Assembly: GCF_007846085.1 (NCBI RefSeq)
Contig: NZ_VOEJ01000001.1
Location: forward strand, 558,001 to 622,000
From: Mucilaginibacter pallidiroseus
GTDB lineage: Bacteria; Bacteroidota; Bacteroidia; Sphingobacteriales; Sphingobacteriaceae
Reading direction: 5' to 3'
DNA length: 64,000 nucleotides
The position numbers were made by a program, and so were the translations under genes. This document shows, piece by piece, positions 37,069-43,957 of this stretch; the first letter of the stretch is position 1; every line of letters begins with the position of its first letter. Under the pieces are notes generated by a model. The model was not told the DNA's origin. It made no database searches and saw only the letters and a program-made list of their open reading frames with translations.

Positions 37069-38431
37069 CCGTTACGAGTGGCGGCTGGTATGGCGCGTTT
37101 TGCTATTGTTTTTGGCCGTTACGGCAACTTCTATCATCGTGGTAAAAGCAGTTTTGCAGGATGTACATGGCGTTTTCCTGTACACGGTTATTACAGTTCC
37201 GCTGGTTGTGTATTCGATACTTGATTTGATACGCTTTAACAAGAAAGCGCAGGACGAAGTAAACCAGTTTGTTGAATCGATACATTACCGTGATTTTAGC
37301 CGCCATTTCGATGTGCGCAAAGCACCTAATGAGCTGAAGCCGTTGCGTAAAGGTTTCAACGACATCAACACAACATTTAAGCTGATAAGTCGCGAACGCG
37401 AGACCCAATACCATTACCTGCAAAAGATTTTGGAATTGGTTGATACGGGCATCATATCGTACGAGCAGGAAACCGGAGAAACCGGCTGGATAAACGAGGC
37501 CTTTAAATCGCTTATTGGTGTGCCATACTTAAAGACCATTCATTCGCTTGAAAAGCGCGAACCAAACTTATATAAGGGTATTATTGGCCTCAAACCAGGT
37601 GATGCTACCGTAATGACCCTTACCCGCGACCAACAGCAGGTAAAAATGCTGGTATCGGCTAGTGTAATGCGCAGCGACGATAAAATGTATAAGCTTATTG
37701 CCTTCCAAAATGTGAGCGAAGCTTTGGATGAAACCGAATCAAAGGCCTGGTCGAAGCTGTTGAACGTTATGACACACGAGATCATGAACTCGGTGGCGCC
37801 TATATCGTCGCTGGCAGATACACTAAAGAACAGGCTTAAAAGCCCGGAGATTGCCGAGCGCATCGGCGATGGCGAACTGGAAGATATTGAATTAGGTGTT
37901 GATACCATAAAGCGCCGCAGCGAGGGCCTGCTTAAATTTACCGAAAGCTACCGTAGCCTTAATAAGATCACCAAGCTCGACCTTAACCGGATGCTGGTGC
38001 GTGACATGTTCGAGAACCTTAACAGCCTGATGACGCCAACCCTCGAAAAGAAAAATATCGAGCTGGACATTGTACTGCGTGATCCGGCACTTGCCATTGA
38101 GGCTGATATTAACCTGCTGGATCAGGTGATGATCAATTTATTAGTTAACGCCATTGAAGCAGTTAAAGACCGCGAAGACCCATGCATCACACTTTCCGGC
38201 GAGGTACAGTCAAGCAAGTTGGTAGTTAAAGTAACAGATAATGGCGTTGGTATGCCGCATGAACTGCTCGATAAGATTTTTATCCCGTTCTTTAGCACGC
38301 GTAAAACGGGCAGCGGTATTGGCCTTAGCCTTTGCAAGCAAATTATGCTGTTGCACAAGGGTAACATCCAGGTGCAATCTATTGAGGGCAAAGGCTCTGC
38401 ATTCATTTTAACATTTCCTTTGAACGCGTAA
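37058..38431 (+). CDS. NtrY-like sensor histidine kinase
   Basis: 457 aa. Two TM segments at about residues 12-33 and 39-58 enclose almost no periplasmic loop, so the signal is likely sensed in the membrane or cytoplasm. A HAMP-like linker and a PAS-like region (about 110-220) follow. The H-box is NVMTHEIMNSVAPIS with H240. The ATPase domain has N-box NLLVNAIEAV, G1 DNGVGMP near 394 and G2 GSGIGLSL near 418. It is translationally coupled to the regulator by an 11-bp overlap, making them a cognate pair. The lack of a sensor loop fits kinases that respond to an ABC transporter's own state, but this is inference. Confidence 0.95.
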   Translation: MIFNRYEWRLVWRVLLLFLAVTATSIIVVKAVLQDVHGVFLYTVITVPLVVYSILDLIRFNKKAQDEVNQFVESIHYRDFSRHFDVRKAPNELKPLRKGFNDINTTFKLISRERETQYHYLQKILELVDTGIISYEQETGETGWINEAFKSLIGVPYLKTIHSLEKREPNLYKGIIGLKPGDATVMTLTRDQQQVKMLVSASVMRSDDKMYKLIAFQNVSEALDETESKAWSKLLNVMTHEIMNSVAPISSLADTLKNRLKSPEIAERIGDGELEDIELGVDTIKRRSEGLLKFTESYRSLNKITKLDLNRMLVRDMFENLNSLMTPTLEKKNIELDIVLRDPALAIEADINLLDQVMINLLVNAIEAVKDREDPCITLSGEVQSSKLVVKVTDNGVGMPHELLDKIFIPFFSTRKTGSGIGLSLCKQIMLLHKGNIQVQSIEGKGSAFILTFPLNA

Positions 38432-38484
38432 ATATTTACATTACCCATTTAAACAAGTAATTTAGGTTTACAAAATCATTTAAT

Positions 38485-39057
38485 ATGAAAAATACCATTA
38501 TCCTATTAGCCGTAATATTTGCATCTAAATTTGCGGTTGCTCAAGAAAAGCCCATGCCAGCATCAGATGCCGTTTTAAAATCTGCTTATGCGCAAGCAGC
38601 GAAAGAGAATAAAAAGGTAATGCTCATTTTCCATGCATCATGGTGTGGCTGGTGCAAAAAAATGGAAGCTTCATTAAAAGATCGGTCTGTTAAACAGTTT
38701 TTTGACGATAACTACGTAATAGCAACGCTCGACGTAATGGAACGCCCCGATAAAAAAGATCTCGAGAATCCCGGCGCGTTAGAAGTAATGACTAAGCTCA
38801 AGGGCGAAAAATCAGGCCTGCCATATTGGGCCGTGCTGGATGCCAAGGGGAATAAATTAGGAGATAGCCAGGTGCGCCCGGCTGGTGCATCGTTAGATAC
38901 TTATGGCGAAAATGTTGGTTGCCCGGCCAGCCCGGAGGAAGTTGCATTTTTTGTGAACATACTTAAGTCGACATCAAAGTTAAATGATAACCAGGCGGCT
39001 GCTATAAGCAAACGCTTCGCCTTGAATCAGCCTGTGCCTAAAGCGGGTCCGAAGTAA
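38485..39057 (+). CDS. Secreted thioredoxin-fold protein (CGWC)
   Basis: 190 aa with a signal peptide ending at FAVAQ (residue 20). The thioredoxin-like active site WCGWC has C54 and C57, followed by KKMEASL, as in the thioredoxin_7/DUF255-type group. The C-terminal half includes a GLPYWAVLDAKGNKL segment, equivalent to the cis-Pro strand region. A periplasmic thiol-disulfide role is expected. It lies 53 bp after the kinase on the same strand and could be read through from the regulator genes, but no functional tie is visible. Confidence 0.9.
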   Translation: MKNTIILLAVIFASKFAVAQEKPMPASDAVLKSAYAQAAKENKKVMLIFHASWCGWCKKMEASLKDRSVKQFFDDNYVIATLDVMERPDKKDLENPGALEVMTKLKGEKSGLPYWAVLDAKGNKLGDSQVRPAGASLDTYGENVGCPASPEEVAFFVNILKSTSKLNDNQAAAISKRFALNQPVPKAGPK

Positions 39058-39106
39058 GACTTGAACAAATGGGGGCAAATTAGCTATAGTCACACCCCAT
39101 CTGGTT

Positions 39107-39247
39107 TCATTTGTCTTTTTTTGGCGGTGGCGGAGGTGCTTGAAAAGTAGGTAATACATTACCTTGTTTAATCTCAGTGGCTCCCCCAGAAACGTTGATT
39201 GAGGGCGATTGGGAATTCGGTGCTGGTTTTGAATCCTTGTTTGACAT
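39107..39247 (-). CDS. Small proline-rich protein (46 aa), partner of the SLATT-like gene
   Basis: An open frame from ATG 39247 to TGA: starts MSNKDSKPAPNSQSPSINVS, contains GGATEIKQGNVLPTF and ends APPPPPPKKDK. Hydrophilic, no signal peptide or membrane segment. The start is 2 bp after the stop of the gene at 39250 on the same strand, so coupled translation is likely. The codon pattern is credible and the polyproline-lysine tail is distinctive. I do not recognise the family; a binding partner or regulator of the neighbouring membrane protein is a guess. Confidence 0.65.
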   Translation of the reverse strand: MSNKDSKPAPNSQSPSINVSGGATEIKQGNVLPTFQAPPPPPKKDK

Positions 39248-39249
39248 TT

Positions 39250-39747
39250 TTAATTAGTTAAGTTAAACACTCTATTTATATAATTCAAAGTCTCTTCGTC
39301 TGCCGTTTCTTTAATTTTAGTATCTACAGATTTTAGTATACTATTTACAATTTTGTTTATTGACTTTTCCGTTTTTTTTATCTTATAATATTGATGCGAA
39401 ACGTCGTCTTCGTTTAATTTTTCACAATCATAATCAAACCACAATTTTTCTAATTTTAAAAAATACTCATCGTAAAACTCTATTACAATATGCAATTCAT
39501 CTAATTGCTTCTCTGAGGGAATCAAATGGTTTTGTAAAAGTTTCAGCAACTGAACTGCCGATATAATTATGCATGCTACTAGAGGTATGGTTTTCCACAT
39601 TGGCCATCCCATAATACCCGCACTTGACATGGCTAAAGTGAAAACATTAAAGTAACCCAATAAACGCTTTTTTTTTGCGTAAAGCAAGACGCAGTAACAT
39701 GCATGATGTTTAGCTTGGGTTAGTTCATACCATAGGCGTTCTCTCAC
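39250..39747 (-). CDS. Two-TM accessory protein resembling SLATT-domain proteins (165 aa)
   Basis: Begins with GTG (no in-frame ATG upstream before a stop). An N-terminal helix (RERLWYELTQAKHH) is followed by two close TM helices at about residues 32-49 and 53-75, then a long charged cytoplasmic helical region with EFYDEYFLKLEKLWFDYD and a helical C-terminus. This layout matches SLATT-type two-TM proteins, predicted pore-forming effectors in nucleotide-signalling defence systems; the family match is by layout, not by search. AT-rich compared with its neighbours. The 46-aa gene follows within 2 bp. No nucleotidyltransferase or SLOG gene is adjacent. Confidence 0.7.
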   Translation of the reverse strand: MRERLWYELTQAKHHACYCVLLYAKKKRLLGYFNVFTLAMSSAGIMGWPMWKTIPLVACIIISAVQLLKLLQNHLIPSEKQLDELHIVIEFYDEYFLKLEKLWFDYDCEKLNEDDVSHQYYKIKKTEKSINKIVNSILKSVDTKIKETADEETLNYINRVFNLTN

Positions 39748-39945
39748 AAAACAAATTTATACTATAAAATTTAGCTTCCACTTTTTACACTACTACTTTT
39801 TAAGCAAGTTATCAACAGGGATAAGTTATTAACATTTTTCATCGAATTGTAAACCACTCTGCCAATTTGACAACCTTTCTCCTTTTGGAACGCACCTTGA
39901 TAATTGTGTATTACAAACTTTACAAATTTCAAAACACATATAATT

Positions 39946-41829
39946 ATGCAAGAAAAAGGAACGATCTCGATACATACCGAGAATATTTTCCCGATCATTA
40001 AAAAATTCCTGTATTCTGATAATGAGATATTTCTGCGCGAGCTGGTATCAAACGCGGTAGATGCAACTCAAAAAATTAAACGCCTTGCTGCACTTGGCCA
40101 ATACAACGGCGAAGTTGGCGACGTACGCGTAGAGGTTGCTTTTGATGCCGACAAAAAGACAATAACAATATCAGATAACGGTATTGGTATGACGGCTGAT
40201 GAGATCAAGAAATACATCAACCAAATTGCTTTCTCAGGCGCTACCGAGTTCATGGAGAAATTCAAGGATGCTAAAGATGCCAATGAGATTATAGGCCGTT
40301 TTGGTTTAGGTTTTTACTCGGCCTTTATGGTTGCAGATAGGGTTGATATCGAAACATTAAGTTACCAGGAAGGTGCCGAGCCTGCCCGTTGGACCTGTGA
40401 TGGCAGCACCGAGTTTGAGATTACCGAAGGTAGCCTTGAAGAACGCGGTACCGAAATTACACTGCACATCAATTCAGAATCTGAGGAATTTTTGAATGAG
40501 CATAAATTACAGGAGATACTTGACAAATATTGCAAGTTTTTACCTGTGCCCATCAAATTTGGCACTAAAACCGAAAGCGAAGAAGATGGCGTTGACGAAG
40601 AAGGTAAAACTAAATATACATCTGTAGAGGTTGATAACATCATCAACGATACCAACCCTATCTGGACAAAAGCGCCAAGTGAATTGAAAGATGAAGATTA
40701 TCTTAAATTCTACAAAGAGCTTTATCCCTTCAGCGAAGATCCGTTGTTCTGGATCCACCTTAATGTTGATTATCCTTTCAACCTAACAGGTGTGCTTTAC
40801 TTCCCTAAACTTAAAAACGATTTTGAGTTCCAAAAAAACAAGATCAAATTATTTAGCCGCCAGGTATTTATTACTGATGAGGTTAAAGATATTGTTCCTG
40901 AGTTTTTAATGTTGCTGCATGGCGTTATCGATTCGCCGGATATTCCGCTTAACGTTTCTCGTAGCTTCTTGCAGGCCGATAGCAACGTTAAAAAGATCAA
41001 TAGCTACATCACCAAGAAAGTAGCTGATAAGTTAGCTGAGTTATTTAAAGCCGACCGTAAGGCTTTCGAAGATAAATGGAGCGACATTGGCTTGTTTGTG
41101 AAATACGGTATGATAAGCGAAGACAAGTTTTACGACAAAGCGAAAGACTTTGTATTGCTTACCAACACGGCAAAACAGAACTTTACCTTGCCGGAATATA
41201 AAGACAAGGTTGAAGGGACACAAACCGACAAAGACGGCCAGCTTACTTACATTTATACCAACGATGCTAAAAAGCAGGACGCATTTATCCAGTCAGCCAA
41301 TAAAAAAGGTTACGATGTTTTGGTTATGGACTCTCCTATCGATAACCACTTCATTAGCCAGTTGGAGCAAAAGCTTGAAAAAACTTCTCTTAAACGTGTT
41401 GATGCCGATGTTGCGGATAAATTGATCAAGAAAGATGATGCGCCGGAGCATGTACTTACCGAAGAACAATCTGCCAAGATCAAAGAGATATTTGATAATG
41501 CAATTAAAAAGCCGGCTTACAAGGTTGAGTTGGAAAGCTTAAGTCCTGATGAGTTACCTGTTACAGTTACCATGGACGAATTTATGCGCCGTATGAAAGA
41601 TATGGCAGCTATGGGTGGCGGCATGGGCTTTTATGGAAACATGCCTGATAATTACAAAGTTGTTGTTAACGGCAACCATAAGTTGATAACCCGCATCCTT
41701 GAAAATGATAACGCAGAAACGCAGGCTCAATTAGCCAAGCAAGCATTTGACCTGGCCCTGTTGTCTCAAGGTTTGCTTACCGGTGCAGAACTTACCGAGT
41801 TTGTAAACAGAAGCGTAAGTTTGATTTAA
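39946..41829 (+). CDS. htpG: Molecular chaperone HtpG (Hsp90)
   Basis: 627 aa from ATG 39946 (MQEKGTISIHTENIFP). The GHKL ATPase domain has E/N residues in FLRELVSNAVDA, DNGIGM, and the lid and GRFGLGFYSAFMV segment. The middle domain carries GVIDSPDIPLNVSRSFLQ with the catalytic-loop arginine, and a C-terminal dimerisation domain is present. The charged EEDGVDEEGKTK insert in the middle domain is typical of Bacteroidota HtpG. An earlier in-frame start would add 14 residues with no family match. Followed by a strong terminator. Confidence 0.97.
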   Translation: MQEKGTISIHTENIFPIIKKFLYSDNEIFLRELVSNAVDATQKIKRLAALGQYNGEVGDVRVEVAFDADKKTITISDNGIGMTADEIKKYINQIAFSGATEFMEKFKDAKDANEIIGRFGLGFYSAFMVADRVDIETLSYQEGAEPARWTCDGSTEFEITEGSLEERGTEITLHINSESEEFLNEHKLQEILDKYCKFLPVPIKFGTKTESEEDGVDEEGKTKYTSVEVDNIINDTNPIWTKAPSELKDEDYLKFYKELYPFSEDPLFWIHLNVDYPFNLTGVLYFPKLKNDFEFQKNKIKLFSRQVFITDEVKDIVPEFLMLLHGVIDSPDIPLNVSRSFLQADSNVKKINSYITKKVADKLAELFKADRKAFEDKWSDIGLFVKYGMISEDKFYDKAKDFVLLTNTAKQNFTLPEYKDKVEGTQTDKDGQLTYIYTNDAKKQDAFIQSANKKGYDVLVMDSPIDNHFISQLEQKLEKTSLKRVDADVADKLIKKDDAPEHVLTEEQSAKIKEIFDNAIKKPAYKVELESLSPDELPVTVTMDEFMRRMKDMAAMGGGMGFYGNMPDNYKVVVNGNHKLITRILENDNAETQAQLAKQAFDLALLSQGLLTGAELTEFVNRSVSLI

Positions 41830-41850
41830 TATCGAGAAACTCATAATAGT

Positions 41851-41882
41851 AAAGCCATCCGTTATCACGGGTGGCTTTTTTA
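41851..41882 (+). terminator. Intrinsic terminator after htpG
   Basis: Ten-base-pair stem (41851-41860 with 41869-41878, one U-G) with an 8-base loop, followed by a T run, 22 bp after the htpG stop. Confidence 0.85.
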
Positions 41883-42087
41883 TTTCACAATGTTTTATGG
41901 AATTTGATGTGTGGTATCATCCTGTAATAAAATACATCGATGAAAAGCTTAAACGTCAAGATAATTTACTTTGAATCTGGCTAAAATAAGTGGCCCGGCA
42001 AAGTTTGCATCAATTTTGCTTTACTTAAACCAAGCCCTCCAATAAAAGTCTAATAATGTATAATCGCAAATTTTTAATTCTATCAAA

Positions 42088-42600
42088 ATGAAACGCTTAA
42101 TAAATATATCACTATCAATTATGCTTATGTTCGTATTGCAGCAAACAACCAATGCGCAAACAGCAAAACAAACTAAGCAGCAAAAAAAAGAAGCTGAGAT
42201 ACAACAGCTGATCGATAATCAAAACTATACTTTTCAGGCACAGTACATGTACCCTCAAGGTGGCGGCCAGCGCTACATCAACAATTACTATTATGACCTT
42301 ACCGTAAGTAAGGACAGCGTTGTGGCCTTTCTGCCATTTTTTGGCGTGGCGTACTTCGGTGTGGGTTATTCTCCCGATGACAGCGGTATTAAGTTCACAT
42401 CAACCAAATTTGCATATAATAAAGATGCCGGTAAAAACAGGTGGAATATTGTGATAAAGCCACAGGATGCACGTAATATAAATCAGCTTATACTTAATGT
42501 ATCAAACAATGGGTATGCTACGCTATCTGTTTTAAGTAACAATAAGCAGTCTATCCGCTATGATGGTTTCATAACCGAGCGAGCTAAAACCAAAAAGTAA
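42088..42600 (+). CDS. Secreted DUF4251 protein (170 aa)
   Basis: Signal peptide MKRLINISLSIMLMFVLQQTTNAQ, then a charged spacer KQTKQQKKEAEIQQLIDNQNY leading to a compact beta-rich domain: FQAQYMYPQGGG, YYYDLTVSKDSVVAFLPFFGVAY, a WNIVIKPQD strand and a C-terminal SIRYDGFITE. This is the typical form of DUF4251, a Bacteroidota periplasmic family of unknown function. Stands alone between htpG and a small acidic protein gene on the same strand. Confidence 0.85.
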   Translation: MKRLINISLSIMLMFVLQQTTNAQTAKQTKQQKKEAEIQQLIDNQNYTFQAQYMYPQGGGQRYINNYYYDLTVSKDSVVAFLPFFGVAYFGVGYSPDDSGIKFTSTKFAYNKDAGKNRWNIVIKPQDARNINQLILNVSNNGYATLSVLSNNKQSIRYDGFITERAKTKK

Positions 42601-42634
42601 GCAACGCGTTGTACAGGTATAAATATATAAAGCC

Positions 42635-42913
42635 ATGCTACGTATAGATATCCCAACAACCGAAAGTACCAAAACTACGGCAACCGTGTTTAATGAGTTT
42701 GATATACCCAAACCACCCAACGGCACCGATACGGAGATTAATAACGACCTGATTTTGTTATTTGACGATGAAGAGGAAGCGGTAGCCTATCTGGAAGCTA
42801 TTGAGGATTATGGCACAGAGCTGGATAGCGACGCGCCGGAAAAACAGATACTTAACGAAATTGTATCTGCAATAAGTAACGATGAATTTGTACAGGCCTA
42901 TTTAAAACAATAG
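42635..42913 (+). CDS. Small acidic protein of unknown function (92 aa)
   Basis: No family recognised. Begins MLRIDIPTTESTKTTATVF; rich in D, E and T, with DDEEEAVAYLEAIEDYG near the middle and a helical C-terminus DEFVQAYLKQ. Cytoplasmic by composition. It starts 34 bp after the DUF4251 stop on the same strand and ends 17 bp before the convergent isomerase gene. Plausible as a real gene because the frame spans nearly the whole space and composition is non-random. Confidence 0.6.
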   Translation: MLRIDIPTTESTKTTATVFNEFDIPKPPNGTDTEINNDLILLFDDEEEAVAYLEAIEDYGTELDSDAPEKQILNEIVSAISNDEFVQAYLKQ

Positions 42914-42930
42914 GCCCGCACAAATTTACG

Positions 42931-43860
42931 CTATATGAAATTTGCTTTCACGTATTTTATACTTGCGGCAACGCTCTCATATGGGTCTTTCGGCATATCG
43001 TGCTCAACAAAAAAGCTGTCCATACCGGCAATTTTAGCAGCAGCAAAAACAGGTTTAAAATCAAGTGTGCCACTTCCTACAGGCATGATGTTTTCACGGC
43101 TTGCATCTAAATCTTTTAAGTGCCATAGCGGGAAACGTCCGGGATGCGCCTTAAATAAATCGACAGGGTTCTTACCCGCCTTCATCGTCCAGGCTAGGTC
43201 AAGTTCCATCTTCACCATTTTGGCGTCTGTTTCTTTCAGGAACATGTCATAGGGCACCGATCCGTCTTCAACTGGTTTAAATTCCATGTCATGATTATGA
43301 TATGCAAACTGTAAACCAGCCTTTTTACAAGCTTCGCCGGTTTTATTGAGAACGGGTATCGCTGCTTTAACTTCTTCTAACGTGCCCGTAGGTATGTTGG
43401 CGCAGACAAGGTACTTTACACCACCCTCTGCAGCTTCATCAACAAGTTGCTGCATATCTGAAGTAAGGTTACGCATCACCGGTAAAACCATTGGCTTGCC
43501 ATCGGCATCCAAGGGCATTTTGGCACCTTTAGGCATTTTAAATGGTGCACCCAAAACATGGTGCGATTTCCATTTAAGGCCGAGATCATTTGCCATGGCT
43601 TTAAATTCTTTAGGCTTCATACCGTAATAGCCGCCTTTTTTGCTAAATGCCGATTCCAGCTCTGTAAAGCCATCGGTAGCAATTTTTGAAAGCGTGCCTT
43701 TTACGTCGGCATCAATTACATTAAAAAATGTAAATAACTGCACGCCTATGGGGTGCGGGGCAAAGTTATTGAATACGTTAGCAGCCTGGCCGGATAATGC
43801 CACACCCGAGAGCACGGCTGCGCCAGTGCCCTTTATAAAATTGCGTCTGTTTAAGTTCAT
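42931..43860 (-). CDS. Sugar phosphate isomerase/epimerase-like TIM barrel, Tat-exported
   Basis: 309 aa with a twin-arginine signal (NRRNFIKG at residues 4-11, then a hydrophobic stretch up to GQA). The mature part is a xylose-isomerase-like barrel: PIGVQLFTFF, ELESAFSK with the first metal glutamate, YHNHDMEF, MELDLAWTMKAGKNPVDL and FFVEHDM, which supply the expected E, D and H metal ligands. Such exported enzymes are common in Bacteroidota carbohydrate loci and may act on oxidised sugars. Single gene; the neighbour GH63-like gene on the same strand is 97 bp upstream. Confidence 0.88.
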   Translation of the reverse strand: MNLNRRNFIKGTGAAVLSGVALSGQAANVFNNFAPHPIGVQLFTFFNVIDADVKGTLSKIATDGFTELESAFSKKGGYYGMKPKEFKAMANDLGLKWKSHHVLGAPFKMPKGAKMPLDADGKPMVLPVMRNLTSDMQQLVDEAAEGGVKYLVCANIPTGTLEEVKAAIPVLNKTGEACKKAGLQFAYHNHDMEFKPVEDGSVPYDMFLKETDAKMVKMELDLAWTMKAGKNPVDLFKAHPGRFPLWHLKDLDASRENIMPVGSGTLDFKPVFAAAKIAGMDSFFVEHDMPKDPYESVAASIKYVKANFI

Positions 43861-43957
43861 AATTATTGGTTAGTGGTTACTTGGTAAGTAAATCTAAATC
43901 AATAATTTGAAACAACGAAATTTAATGTGTCAATAAAACGCATTAAAATTAAAGGCG

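Noticed and set aside
39886..39901. Sigma-54-like 16-mer TGGAACGCACCTTGAT upstream of htpG
   Set aside because: The -12 half is poor and there is no dyad pair upstream; htpG is expected to use other promoters.
41897..41974. 25-codon open frame (MEFDVWYHPVIKYIDEKLKR...) between htpG and the DUF4251 gene
   Set aside because: Too short, no paired gene or conserved features visible; possibly a chance frame or a remnant.
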